This document shows positions 8,546-17,651 of a DNA stretch of 64,000 bases, piece by piece. Origin of the DNA: Sneathiellales bacterium (GTDB lineage Bacteria; Pseudomonadota; Alphaproteobacteria; JANQFL01); assembly GCA_028277845.1 (NCBI GenBank), contig JANQFL010000055.1, forward strand, positions 1-64,000, read 5' to 3'. A model generated the notes under the pieces. That model saw nothing but the letters and a program-made list of their open reading frames with translations, made no database searches and was not told where the DNA came from. Position 1 is the first letter of the stretch; each line of letters begins with the position of its first letter. Both the position numbers and the translations under genes were made by a program.

Positions 8546-9721
8546 TTATTTATAAGGATCGGCGGCGTCGCGCAATCCATCACCGAAGAAGTTGAACGCC
8601 AGCACGGTGATCAGCACCGGCACCACGGGCAGCATGAGCCATGGATAAAGCGCCACCACGTTCATGTTCTGCGCCTCGTTCAGCAACACGCCCCAACTGG
8701 TGACCGGCGGGCGCAGGCCCAGGCCGAGGAACGACAGCGCCGTCTCGCCGAGGATCATCTCCGGAATGGACAGGGTGGCCGAGGCGATGATGTGGCTCAT
8801 GAAGTTGGGCAGCAGGTGACGGCCGATGATGCGTTTGGGCGGCGCGCCCATGAGCTGCGCCGCGGTACAGAAATCCTCCTCGCGCAAACTGAGCAGCTTC
8901 GACCGCACCGCCCGTGCCAGTCCCGGCCAGTCCAGCAGGCCGAGCAATATGGTGATGCCGAAGAAGACGAGTATGGGGCTCCAGTCCTTGGGCATGGCGG
9001 CGGACAGGCCCATCCACAAGGGAAGTTGCGGGAACGAGCGCATCATTTCGATCAGCCGCTGGATGACGTGATCGATCCAGCCGCCGTAATAGCCCGAAAT
9101 ACCGCCGAGAATCAGGGCGATGACGAAGCTGATGGCGATGCCGATCAGGCCGACAGTCAACGAAATGCGGGTGCCGTAGACGATGCGCGAGAACATGTCG
9201 CGGCCGAGCCGGTCGGTGCCGAACAGGAACAGGGTGCCGCGCTTGGCCGGGCAGACGAGGTGGAAGCGGGCCTTGGCCATGCCCCAGAACTTGTACTTGT
9301 CGCCCTTGCAGAAGAACCGCAGCGGCTGCACCTTCTCGGTGTTGACCGTGTATTCCCGCTCGAAGGTTTCCTTGTTGAGCTTGAGTGTGTAGCCGTAGAC
9401 GAATGGGCCGACGAACTCGCCCTCGTGGAACAGGTGCACCGCCTGCGGCGGGGCGTAGATGTGCCGGGCGTTGCGGGTGGTCAGATTGTAGGGCGCCACG
9501 ATCTCGCAGAACATGGCGACCAGGTACATCAGCAGCAGAATGACGCCCGACGCCAGGGCAATTTTGTGGCGCTTCAGCTTCCACCACATCATCTGCCACT
9601 GGGATGCCATGTAAAAGCGTTCCTGCTCGGGCGACATGGTTTCGACCGAGTAGGGATCGAACGGGTCCTTGTTGACCCAGTGCTTCAGGGGATCGGCGCG
9701 GCCGCCCGTGGTATCGGTCAT
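8546..9721 (-). CDS. Peptide-type ABC transporter permease (OppC/DppC/YejE-like)
   Basis: Inner-membrane permease of a Dpp/Opp-type importer, 391 residues. The first membrane segment lies around residues 33-55. About 100 periplasmic residues follow (residues ~60-155), then the FGTDRLGRDMFSR motif typical of OppC-type permeases, followed by five membrane segments with the EAA loop (AAQLMGAPPKRIIGRHLLPN). The long first periplasmic loop makes it longer than standard OppC (~300). Its ATG overlaps the oppB-like stop (ATGA). It is the last gene of the long minus-strand operon and ends just before the 30-bp terminator repeat. Confidence 0.93.
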   Translation of the reverse strand: MTDTTGGRADPLKHWVNKDPFDPYSVETMSPEQERFYMASQWQMMWWKLKRHKIALASGVILLLMYLVAMFCEIVAPYNLTTRNARHIYAPPQAVHLFHEGEFVGPFVYGYTLKLNKETFEREYTVNTEKVQPLRFFCKGDKYKFWGMAKARFHLVCPAKRGTLFLFGTDRLGRDMFSRIVYGTRISLTVGLIGIAISFVIALILGGISGYYGGWIDHVIQRLIEMMRSFPQLPLWMGLSAAMPKDWSPILVFFGITILLGLLDWPGLARAVRSKLLSLREEDFCTAAQLMGAPPKRIIGRHLLPNFMSHIIASATLSIPEMILGETALSFLGLGLRPPVTSWGVLLNEAQNMNVVALYPWLMLPVVPVLITVLAFNFFGDGLRDAADPYK

Positions 9722-10743
9722 TTGCTGGCGCCTCCCGACAGACGGATGCGCGGGTCAAGCATGGCCAGCAGCACATCGGAAATGAACACGCCGATGACCG
9801 TCAGCAGTGCCAGGAACATCAGGAACGATCCCGCCAGGTACTGATCCTGGCTGCGCAGCGCCTCCAACAGCATGGGCCCCGATGTGGGCAGCGAGAGCAC
9901 GACGGCCACGATGGCCGATCCCGAGATCACGCTGGGCAGCAGGTTGCCGATGTCGGCGACGAATGGATTGAGCGCCATGCGAATCGGGTATTTGACCAGC
10001 AGCTTGGTCGACCGCAGGCCTTTGGCCCGGGCCGTGGTGACGTATTGTTTCTGCAGTTCATCCAGCAGGTTGGCGCGCAGGCGGCGGATCATGCCGGCGG
10101 TGCCCGACGTGCCGATGACGATGACCGGGATCCACAAATGGGCCAGCACCGACTGGAACTTGCCCCATGTCCACGGTTGATCGAGATATTTGGAATCCAT
10201 CAGCCCGCCGATTTCCAAACCGAAATACAGCTTGGCGAAATACAGCAGCACCAGGGCGAGCAGGAAGTTGGGCGTGGCGATGCCGAGATAGCCGACCAAT
10301 GTCAGCCCGTGATCGCCCCAGCTGTACTGGTGGGTTGCCGCGTACACGCCGATGGGAAACGCGACGATCCAGGTGAACAGGATGGCGCTGAAGTTCAGGA
10401 TGAACGACATCAGCAGGCGGTCGCCGATGACATCGTTGACCGGCACGTTGTGTTCGAACGACCAGCCCCAATCGCCCTGCAACAGGCCGGAAAAACCCTG
10501 CTCGCCGGGCCAGATTCCCAGCCACACCGCGTATTGTTCGGCCATGGGCTTGTCCAGCCCGAACTGCTTGCGCAGGAACTCCGCCTTTTCCAAGGCCGCC
10601 GTGTCACCCTGCGCGATCAGTTCCTGGATCTGGTTGGATATATAGTCGCCGGGCGGCAGCTGGATGATCACGAACGTCACCAGACTGATCACCAGCAGGG
10701 TGGGGATCATGATCAGAACGCGGTGGATCAGATAGGTGAACAT
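9718..10743 (-). CDS. Peptide-type ABC transporter permease (OppB/DppB/YejB-like)
   Basis: Partner permease of 341 residues. It has an N-terminal membrane segment (MFTYLIHRVLIMIPTLLVIS) and the classic OppB start with a PPGDY motif. A periplasmic stretch to about residue 100 is followed by five further membrane helices and the EAA loop (TTARAKGLRSTKLLVKYPIR). It lies between the binding protein (41 bp upstream) and the second permease (4-bp overlap), giving a standard importer order. Confidence 0.93.
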   Translation of the reverse strand: MFTYLIHRVLIMIPTLLVISLVTFVIIQLPPGDYISNQIQELIAQGDTAALEKAEFLRKQFGLDKPMAEQYAVWLGIWPGEQGFSGLLQGDWGWSFEHNVPVNDVIGDRLLMSFILNFSAILFTWIVAFPIGVYAATHQYSWGDHGLTLVGYLGIATPNFLLALVLLYFAKLYFGLEIGGLMDSKYLDQPWTWGKFQSVLAHLWIPVIVIGTSGTAGMIRRLRANLLDELQKQYVTTARAKGLRSTKLLVKYPIRMALNPFVADIGNLLPSVISGSAIVAVVLSLPTSGPMLLEALRSQDQYLAGSFLMFLALLTVIGVFISDVLLAMLDPRIRLSGGASK

Positions 10744-10784
10744 GGCGGGTCCGGTAAGTCGTGTCGCTTAGGCGTGGCCAGTGA

Positions 10785-12707
10785 TCATTTTACCGGATCG
10801 AGCCAGAACGTGTCAGGCCGATATATGCCGAAGTGGGCGCCCGGATCCCAGTTGTAGACCCCTTCCTCGGGCACGTTGCGCACGGTGTTGAGTACCACGA
10901 CCGGCTGTTTGACTTCGGACACGATGCCGATGGTAAGCTGGCTTTCGGCGTGTATTTCCAGCATTTCCTCCCAGATTTCTTCGCGTTCCTCGGTCGTGGT
11001 CGCATGGATCCACCGGTCGTTGAGAGCCGCGAGCTTCTGGCCTTCCTCCATATCCGGTTTTTCGCCGCTGTGCCCGCTGGTCTCGTAATACTGGCCCCAT
11101 TTCGGCCATTGCAGGCCCATCTGACTGGTCGGCGCCAGTTCCTCCGGGCTCATATCCGCGGTGACGACGGCGTTCTCATAGCCCGACCAAACCGCCATCA
11201 GGGATTCGCCGGCGAAGATGCGGTTGCGGAAGACCTGCCGCTGGGACGGGTTGCTGATCAGCTTGATGCCGATCTCGGCCCAGGTTTCGCGGATCAGCTC
11301 CAGGATATCGGTCTGCTCGGTATCCTCGCCGGCCGTCTCGACCAGGATTTCCATGGGCCGGCCGTCGGGCAGCAGGCGGATATCGTCGTCGTTCATTTCG
11401 TCGAGGCCGATTTCGTCCAGCAGTTCGCTGGCTTCGTCCGGGTCGTAATAGGCCCAGGTGGTGCGGTAGTCCTCGTCGTACAGCGGGCTTTGCGGCAACA
11501 CCGTGTTGTTGCCTTCCGCGGCCAGGCCGAAATAGAGCGACTGGTTGATGATTTCCCGGTCGATGCCGAGCGACAGGGCGCGTCGGAAGCGCACGTCGCG
11601 GAACAGTTTGCGCCACACCTTGTCGTTGGTGTTCAGGTTCGGGAACAGGGCCATCTGCGATCCCTTGGCCGTGCTCCACAGATAGGTTTTGAAGCCGAAG
11701 CGCTTCTCGTTCTTTTTCAGGAAGGTGTAGTCCTTGAAGGCCAGGCTGCGGGCCTGCAGTTCCACTTCCCCCGAACCCGCCTTGGCCGGCACCAGCCGGG
11801 TGTCGGATGTCACCAGGATGACCCGGTCGACGTAGGGCAGCTGTCGGCCGGCTTTGTCGACGCGATGGTAATACGGGTTGCGCTCGCCGATGAACCGGTT
11901 GGCCGGCGGCTTGGTCTTGATGCGCCAGGGCTGCAGCGTCGGCAGTTTGGGATTGTTGAACTTGTACATGTTGTCGAGCCGGTTGTGCAGCGGCGCCCAG
12001 CTGCGCATGCGGGCCTTCTCGATCATGGCCTTGATCCTGGCCGGATCGGCATACTTGCCGTGGAACTGTTTCAGGTAGGTCGACGGGCGGTAGATGAACA
12101 AGGGCGACGCGCCGGCCAGTTTGGCCAGGAAGAACGGATTGCGCGCATGCCACGTGTAGCGCACCGTGGTGTCGTCGATGACCTCGAACTTGGGCGGCTT
12201 GCCGTCCACCAGCATGGAGCGGGGCGGCCCGGTCGGCGACAGTTCCTTGTTGTTGGCGATGTCTTCCCAGTAGTAACGGAAGTCCTCCACCGTGAACGGG
12301 TCGCCGTTCGACCACTTGTGGCCCTTGCGCAGCTTGAAGGTGAAGATGCGGCCGTCCTCGACCTCAAAGGATTCGGCGATGTCGGGCTTGATCGAGAAGT
12401 CCGTGTCGTAACCGACCAGCCGGGCATACCCGTAAACCACCAGCAATTTGGTGTCCTTGGGCCGGCCGATCAGGGTGCGCAGGTCGCCACCCGGCTTACC
12501 CGGTACGCGGCCCATGGCTTCCAGGTCGACGACGGAGGGATTGGCGGGGACGCGTTCGGCCACCGGCGGCAGTTTACCGGCCTTGACGGCAGCCTCGAAC
12601 ATCGGCGTTTCGACCAGCGAATTGGCCTGGACCACGGTGGCCAGCAAGCCCGCAAGAACCAGCCCGGCGCCGGCGGCACCGGATTTCAAAATACTCTTCC
12701 CTGTCAT
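10785..12707 (-). CDS. Periplasmic peptide/oligopeptide-type substrate-binding protein
   Basis: Family 5 extracellular solute-binding protein, 640 residues, delivering substrate to the adjacent permeases. It has a signal peptide with a hydrophobic core (about residues 11-27, ending near VQANS). A DppA/YejA-like body follows, with FTFKLRKGHKWSNGDPFTVEDF (about residues 124-145) and the LSLGIDREIINQSLYFG hinge-type segment. The length exceeds OppA (~540) and is nearer to YejA-like proteins. The ATG overlaps the ATPase stop (ATGA). Co-operonic glycosyltransferases and a deacetylase raise the possibility that it recovers muropeptides or glycopeptides rather than plain peptides; that is inference. 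Confidence 0.9.
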   Translation of the reverse strand: MTGKSILKSGAAGAGLVLAGLLATVVQANSLVETPMFEAAVKAGKLPPVAERVPANPSVVDLEAMGRVPGKPGGDLRTLIGRPKDTKLLVVYGYARLVGYDTDFSIKPDIAESFEVEDGRIFTFKLRKGHKWSNGDPFTVEDFRYYWEDIANNKELSPTGPPRSMLVDGKPPKFEVIDDTTVRYTWHARNPFFLAKLAGASPLFIYRPSTYLKQFHGKYADPARIKAMIEKARMRSWAPLHNRLDNMYKFNNPKLPTLQPWRIKTKPPANRFIGERNPYYHRVDKAGRQLPYVDRVILVTSDTRLVPAKAGSGEVELQARSLAFKDYTFLKKNEKRFGFKTYLWSTAKGSQMALFPNLNTNDKVWRKLFRDVRFRRALSLGIDREIINQSLYFGLAAEGNNTVLPQSPLYDEDYRTTWAYYDPDEASELLDEIGLDEMNDDDIRLLPDGRPMEILVETAGEDTEQTDILELIRETWAEIGIKLISNPSQRQVFRNRIFAGESLMAVWSGYENAVVTADMSPEELAPTSQMGLQWPKWGQYYETSGHSGEKPDMEEGQKLAALNDRWIHATTTEEREEIWEEMLEIHAESQLTIGIVSEVKQPVVVLNTVRNVPEEGVYNWDPGAHFGIYRPDTFWLDPVK

Positions 12708-14593
12708 ACGCCCAATTCTCGTTGGTTCGCGTTCTTGTCGGCACGGACGTAGTGCCCGCCTCCCAGGTCAATCATAGCCGGGTCTGTGCCGCCGTCCAGG
12801 GCGAAGGGGGCGGGCCATTCCGCCGGCCGCGAAGCCCGGCCCTCCATCAAGGCCCCCAAATCCAGCCGCTCGCCCGGGTCGGGTTTGGGCACGGCGGCCA
12901 GCAGGGCCTTGGTGTAGGGGTGGACGGGGTTCTGGAACAGCACCTCCCGGGGCGCCATTTCCACCAGGCGGCCGGCGCACATGACGGCGATGCGGTCGGC
13001 GATGTAGTCCACCACCGCCAGGTTATGGGAAATGAACAGGTAGGTCAGACCCAGTTCGTCCTGCAAATCCTTGAGCAAATTCAACACCTGGGCCTGGATC
13101 GAGACGTCGAGGGCCGAGACCGGCTCATCGCAGATCAGCAGGTCGGGTTGCAGTGCCAGGGCGCGGGCGATGCCGATCCGCTGGCGCTGGCCACCGGAAA
13201 AGCTGTGCGGATAGCGGCGCAGGAATTTGACGTTGAGGCCGACCATTTCCACCAGGTCGCGGACCCGGTCGGCCCGTTCCTCGGGCGTGCCGATCTTGTG
13301 GATGACCAACGGTTCGGAAATGATATCGAACACGGTCATGCGCGGGTTCAGCGAGGAATAGGGATCCTGGAAGATGAACTGCACCTTGCGCCGGTAATCG
13401 AACAGGTCCGACCCGCGCAGGGTCTCGACGTCGACCGGCTGGCCGTTTTCGCAGTACAGAATATCCCCGGAATCGGCGGTCAGGGCGCGCAGGATCAGCT
13501 TGCTGGTGGTGGTCTTGCCGCAGCCCGATTCGCCGACCAGGCCGAGGCATTCGCCGCGGTCGATGGAGAAGCTCACGTCGTCGACGGCCTTGACCGAGCC
13601 GCCCGGCTTGGAGCCGAACAGGCCGGTCTTGCGGGTATGAAACTCCTTGGTCAGGTTGCGTACGGCCAGCAAGGGATGGTCGCCGATGCCATTCGCGGGT
13701 TCCGGTGCCTTGTCGCGCAGCAACTGGGGCGGCTTGGTCTTTATTTCACGGATCGGCACCAGGCGCTCGCCGGGTTCCAGATCGAAACGCGGCACGGCCC
13801 GCAGCAGGGCCTGCAGATAGGGGTGCTCGGCCTTGCGGAAGATGTCCTCCAGCGTGCCCGTCTCCATCACCCGGCCGTGATACATGACGACGATCTCGTC
13901 GGCCATGTTGGCAACGACGCCCAGGTCGTGGGTGATCATCAGGATGGCCATGTGCAGTTCGTCCTGCAAATCCTTCATCAGCTTGAGGATCTGGGCCTGG
14001 ATGGTGACGTCGAGCGCCGTGGTCGGTTCGTCGGCGATCAACAGCGCCGGGCGGCAGATCAGCGCCATGGCGATCATGGCCCGCTGACGCAATCCGCCGG
14101 ACAGCTCGAACGGGTAGGTGTGCACCGCCTTGACCGGGTCGGGAAAGCCGACGAGGCGGAGGATTTCCTCGGTCTTCTCCAGCACTTCCTTGCCGCTGGC
14201 CTTGGAGTGCACGGCCAGGGCCTCGCCGATCTGATTGCCGATGGTGTGCAACGGCGAGAGCGATGTCATCGGCTCCTGGAAGATGATCGAAATGCGGTTG
14301 CCGCGGATATTGCGCATGTCCGAGCCGTCCGGCGCCAGCCGGGTGATGTCGACGAAACTGCCAGGCTGATCGGGGTCGAACAGGATAATCTGGCCGCCGG
14401 TGATCCGCGCCGGCTTGGGCAGAATGCCCATGATCGCCTGGGACACGACCGACTTGCCGGATCCGGATTCACCCACCAGGGCGACGGTCTTGCCGGCGGG
14501 AATGCGGAAACTGACGCCGTCGACGGCCTTGATGATGCCTTCACTGACGTGAAACTCGACCTTGAGGTCGCGGACCCGGAGAACGTTGTTCAT
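12704..14593 (-). CDS. ABC importer ATPase with two fused nucleotide-binding domains (OppD-OppF/YejF-like)
   Basis: Energises the downstream importer. It has 629 residues with two complete NBDs in tandem. The first has Walker A GESGSGKS near residue 40, LSGGLRQR signature and [12 protein letters not shown] Walker B. The second, from about residue 315, has [22 protein letters not shown] and [12 protein letters not shown]. Both end with an oligopeptide-transporter C-terminal segment ([16 protein letters not shown]). All catalytic motifs are intact, unlike in the ABC protein at 21457. The ATG at 14593 overlaps the stop of the upstream membrane protein. Confidence 0.95.
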   Translation of the reverse strand: MNNVLRVRDLKVEFHVSEGIIKAVDGVSFRIPAGKTVALVGESGSGKSVVSQAIMGILPKPARITGGQIILFDPDQPGSFVDITRLAPDGSDMRNIRGNRISIIFQEPMTSLSPLHTIGNQIGEALAVHSKASGKEVLEKTEEILRLVGFPDPVKAVHTYPFELSGGLRQRAMIAMALICRPALLIADEPTTALDVTIQAQILKLMKDLQDELHMAILMITHDLGVVANMADEIVVMYHGRVMETGTLEDIFRKAEHPYLQALLRAVPRFDLEPGERLVPIREIKTKPPQLLRDKAPEPANGIGDHPLLAVRNLTKEFHTRKTGLFGSKPGGSVKAVDDVSFSIDRGECLGLVGESGCGKTTTSKLILRALTADSGDILYCENGQPVDVETLRGSDLFDYRRKVQFIFQDPYSSLNPRMTVFDIISEPLVIHKIGTPEERADRVRDLVEMVGLNVKFLRRYPHSFSGGQRQRIGIARALALQPDLLICDEPVSALDVSIQAQVLNLLKDLQDELGLTYLFISHNLAVVDYIADRIAVMCAGRLVEMAPREVLFQNPVHPYTKALLAAVPKPDPGERLDLGALMEGRASRPAEWPAPFALDGGTDPAMIDLGGGHYVRADKNANQRELGV

Positions 14594-15135
14594 TGTCCCG
14601 GCGCCATCCCCTGATCGCCCCCGGGCGGTTGTGGTCCCGCCCCGTCGGCATCGCGAATGCCCATGGCGGCCATGTTCGTGCGGCTGGCCTGGGAAATCTC
14701 CACGTCATGGTCGCCGGCCTGGCGGGCCACGGAGCGGACGACGGCTTCGAAGTCAGTCAGAGTGGATTCCAGCTTGATCTTGCCGTGATCCCCGAAAATA
14801 CGCAGTTCCATCCATCCGTCCGATTTGTCCCGTTTGGTGGAATAATACCGGAGATCGACCCCCCGAAGCTCCGCCCAGGGGATGATTTTACGCGTTAGCC
14901 CGCTCACGGCAATACCGTCCCTGTCCACCGTTACCCTTGTATTTTGCCGGAAGGCCGTCCTGATCCCGTAGGCCAGGAACAGCAGCGCCAGAAGCAGCAG
15001 AATATACAGGATGATCGGTGACAGGTCTGCCATGATGATGGGCAGGCCGAGAAGCGCCACGCCGACCGCCGCGCGGCCGTAGTCGGCGCTCAGGGCGGAC
15101 AGGGGATAATGATGGCTGCTGACCGGCTCAGACAT
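14590..15135 (-). CDS. Small membrane protein with PH-like cytosolic domain, 181 aa
   Basis: Unnamed protein. Two adjacent hydrophobic segments (about residues 22-35 and 39-58) are followed by a beta-rich stretch (FRQNTRVTVDRDGIAVSGLTRKIIPWAELRGV...) resembling bacterial PH-like membrane proteins, in which a tryptophan-containing IPWAEL turn is common. The C-terminal 40 residues are polar and Pro/Gly-rich, probably disordered. It overlaps both neighbours (deacetylase stop at 15128, ATPase start at 14593), physically linking the glycan half of the operon to the importer half. Confidence 0.7.
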   Translation of the reverse strand: MSEPVSSHHYPLSALSADYGRAAVGVALLGLPIIMADLSPIILYILLLLALLFLAYGIRTAFRQNTRVTVDRDGIAVSGLTRKIIPWAELRGVDLRYYSTKRDKSDGWMELRIFGDHGKIKLESTLTDFEAVVRSVARQAGDHDVEISQASRTNMAAMGIRDADGAGPQPPGGDQGMAPGQ

Positions 15136-15901
15136 GACGGCCGCCAGTGTGATCGAAGAGTCCCCGCGCTGGCAACCAGGTAACGCCGTCCCGGCCGGCC
15201 ATGCGCTCGAACAGCTCCGCCAGGAAATGCCATGTCGCCTCGTCCTGAACCAGGTGATGACTGAGCAACCCTGTGGGTTCGTGCGGGTCGCAGTGACCGT
15301 TGCGCCGGTCCCACAAATGCCCGGTCAGAGCCAGCAATGACGCCTCCAGGCCGAGAAATTCCTTTTTACCGCGCCAGAAAATCGGATCCACATGGGTGTT
15401 GACTTGATGAAGGCCGCCATCGGTCCGGGGCCGCGGGCCAAAGCGCGACAACCCGGCGTATCCGGCGTCGGTCAAATCCGGCAGCCAGCGGTCGGGCAGC
15501 CGGTTCCACGGTGGCACGAAAATCGGCTGCGCGGTGGAGCCGAACAACTCGGCGAGCCGGTGGCGGCCGTCCCGGAAAGTGCGATTCACCAGGGCCGGAT
15601 CGGCCGTATCGGGGAACTCACACTTTTTCGCCTCCGGCGGCGCGTTGTTCACGTGGGCATGGCCATGGGTCAGCACCGCAAGCTCCGGGCAGCCGTTGAC
15701 CGCCGGCAACAATGCCCGGTCCACATGGGCGGGGATCACGGCCAGGGACAGCGGCACGGCATGCCGGGCGGACAAGTCCAGCATGCGGTCCAGCGCGGCG
15801 CTCGGCGCGACGGCGTCGTCGTCCCGCCACCATAGGGTGACGGTCCGTCCGGACTCCGTCCAGCGGGTCAGTTCTTCATCCAATACCGCCCAACTGGTCA
15901 T
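15128..15901 (-). CDS. Polysaccharide deacetylase-family protein
   Basis: A 257-residue NodB-fold (carbohydrate esterase 4-like) protein. Residues 25-32 read LWWRDDDA, with the tandem aspartates expected at the catalytic and metal site; THGHAHVNNAP near residue 90 supplies metal histidines; FVPPWNRL is the third motif; and LLSHHL provides the late histidine. It probably removes an N- or O-acetyl group from a sugar. No signal peptide is seen, so it acts in the cytoplasm on an intermediate. The ATG at 15901 overlaps the stop of the upstream glycosyltransferase; a longer frame to 16069 lies inside that gene and is not preferred. Confidence 0.8.
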   Translation of the reverse strand: MTSWAVLDEELTRWTESGRTVTLWWRDDDAVAPSAALDRMLDLSARHAVPLSLAVIPAHVDRALLPAVNGCPELAVLTHGHAHVNNAPPEAKKCEFPDTADPALVNRTFRDGRHRLAELFGSTAQPIFVPPWNRLPDRWLPDLTDAGYAGLSRFGPRPRTDGGLHQVNTHVDPIFWRGKKEFLGLEASLLALTGHLWDRRNGHCDPHEPTGLLSHHLVQDEATWHFLAELFERMAGRDGVTWLPARGLFDHTGGRHV

Positions 15902-17049
15902 GTGGGACGCCTTCGACATTCGGACAGGAAACGGGCGGTGAACCGGGCGCCGTTCAGGTCGATCCGGCTCGCATCGGGCGCCGTCGCCCGGTCGGCCGCC
16001 GCCGCGAGCGTGCGGGGGGTCATGGCGTCCGGCGCGACCAGGGTCACCAGTCCGCGGTCGGCAAAACACATGGCCCGCTCCGTCTGCTCGGTTTCCGTGT
16101 CGTCGGCGAACGGCACGACCACGGCCGGCGTCCGGGTCTGTACGATATCCATCATGGTATTGTACCCCGCTTGGCTGATTGAGACCGCCGCGTGGGACAT
16201 CAGCTCCCGGAAGTCGGGCCGAACCCGCTCGACGATGACACCGCTGCCCGCGCGCGCACTGAGCGCGCGGAATTCCTCTTCCGCGATGATATCAGCCACC
16301 AGGATGCGCCACGTCGCCGAAGCCAGGACACTGTGGGCCTTGGCGGCCACGGCGGCCCGCAGCAGGGACAATCCAACCGCGCCGCCGCCGGCGGAGACAA
16401 TGACGCCGGAACGGGCTTCGGGAGGCACGGGCGCCGGGCCGTCCCGTTCGCACACATAGCCGGTGTAGACCGTCTTTTCGGCGAACCGGTCGGCCAACGG
16501 AAACGTCCGGTCCAGGGTCACGATGCTACCGTCGGCATGAACCAGCACGTGATCGAAACGGGCGGCGATCAGATCGGCGGTTTCCTGCAGGCGCTGCGGC
16601 TTGTTCTTCGCGACAAGAATATCGCGCACGGAACAGGCCACGACCGGCCGCTTCGATCGGGCCGCGATCGCGTCCAACAGCGGCAACAACTCGAAACGCA
16701 TGAGCCGCCGTCCGAACGGAAACTGCTCGATCACCATCACGTCGGGTGCAAATTCGGCGACGGTTTGCAGAAGCTGCTCCGCCCGCGACGCTTTGAACGG
16801 ATCGTCCACCGTATGGCCGCCGGCATCGACAAGGCGTTGAAACCGGCTGTCCTCGGCCCGGACCGGCGGTAGCTGGTGCAGCCGTGCCCCGCCGACATCC
16901 AGGCCGCGCACCGGCAGGCCGCCGGACACCAGCAGTACGTCATGGCCCGTGGCGGCGGTTTCCCGGGCCAGTGCCGCGGTCCGGCGCAGATGGCCGGTGC
17001 CCAGCAGGTGCTGCACATAGAACAGGATTTTCCGCGGTTGGCCGGTCAT
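15898..17049 (-). CDS. Predicted glycosyltransferase (COG4671/MurG-like), first paralogue
   Basis: A 383-residue GT-B-fold protein. The N-terminal loop reads QHLLGTGHLRRTAALARE (about residues 12-29), the GxGH glycine loop of MurG-like enzymes. A C-terminal nucleotide-sugar half includes VSAGGGAVG and ISQAGYNTMMDIVQTRTPAVVVPFADD, with the acidic end that contacts the donor. Donor and acceptor are unknown. Its start and stop both overlap neighbours by 4 bp (histidine phosphatase upstream, deacetylase downstream). It resembles the protein at 20057-21283 in the same operon, suggesting duplicated steps. Confidence 0.82.
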   Translation of the reverse strand: MTGQPRKILFYVQHLLGTGHLRRTAALARETAATGHDVLLVSGGLPVRGLDVGGARLHQLPPVRAEDSRFQRLVDAGGHTVDDPFKASRAEQLLQTVAEFAPDVMVIEQFPFGRRLMRFELLPLLDAIAARSKRPVVACSVRDILVAKNKPQRLQETADLIAARFDHVLVHADGSIVTLDRTFPLADRFAEKTVYTGYVCERDGPAPVPPEARSGVIVSAGGGAVGLSLLRAAVAAKAHSVLASATWRILVADIIAEEEFRALSARAGSGVIVERVRPDFRELMSHAAVSISQAGYNTMMDIVQTRTPAVVVPFADDTETEQTERAMCFADRGLVTLVAPDAMTPRTLAAAADRATAPDASRIDLNGARFTARFLSECRRRPT

Positions 17050-17651
17050 GGGTCTTCGATGTCCTGGTCCAGGCCATGGTTGATGGCGTGCGGCGCCGGC
17101 TGGCCGTCGCCGGACAAGGCAAACACGTGCACCCTGTCCCACGCCAGCTTGATCGGTGCCTTGCCGCGCATGTCCCAATCGTAGGCCAGGGCCATGACCG
17201 CGCGGATAACACCTTTGTGGGTGACGGCCGCGGTCAGACCGCCGTCCTTGGCGCGGTCTGTCAGCCAAGGCCGCATTCGGACTTGCACGTCGCGCGGGCT
17301 TTCGCCGCCGTCCGGCCGGAAGTCGAGCCCACGGTCTTCCAGTTCCCGCATGCGCGGGCCCAAGTCCGCGCGCAGGTCGGCAATGGTCCGGCCTTCCCAA
17401 TCACCCCAATCCATTTCCGTCAGTGCCGCGTCGGGTGCCGCTTCCGTGACGCCCAGCAATGCCGCCGTTTCCCGCGCCCGGCCCAACGGGCTGGTAAACC
17501 AGTGGGCGGCGCGCAGTTGCGGCCCGAGCCGCCAGGCGCGGACGGTATCCCGGCCTGAATCGTTGAGCGGGATGTCGGCGCGGCCTTGCATGCGTCCGAG
17601 CCGGTTCCATTCGGTCGGGCCGTGGCGGAGCAGGGCGAGCAGTGCGGTCAT
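17046..17651 (-). CDS. Histidine phosphatase family protein (phosphoglycerate mutase-like)
   Basis: A 201-residue branch-1 histidine phosphatase: RHG at residues 9-11 with H10 the phospho-acceptor, QGRADIPLNDSG, FTSPLGRARETA with the phosphate-binding arginine, EMDWGDWEG, and the later catalytic histidine in THKGVIRA. Comparable enzymes dephosphorylate sugar phosphates or nucleotides, such as CobC or the heptose phosphatase-like proteins. Within a run of glycosyltransferases, a sugar-phosphate substrate is plausible but not shown. It overlaps both neighbouring glycosyltransferase genes by 4 bp. Confidence 0.88.
   Translation of the reverse strand: MTALLALLRHGPTEWNRLGRMQGRADIPLNDSGRDTVRAWRLGPQLRAAHWFTSPLGRARETAALLGVTEAAPDAALTEMDWGDWEGRTIADLRADLGPRMRELEDRGLDFRPDGGESPRDVQVRMRPWLTDRAKDGGLTAAVTHKGVIRAVMALAYDWDMRGKAPIKLAWDRVHVFALSGDGQPAPHAINHGLDQDIEDP

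Noticed and set aside
15902-16069. Extended N terminus for the deacetylase (start at 16069)
   Set aside because: It lies inside the upstream glycosyltransferase in another frame, is Arg/Pro/Gly-rich, and the ATGA overlap at 15898-15901 gives the natural start.
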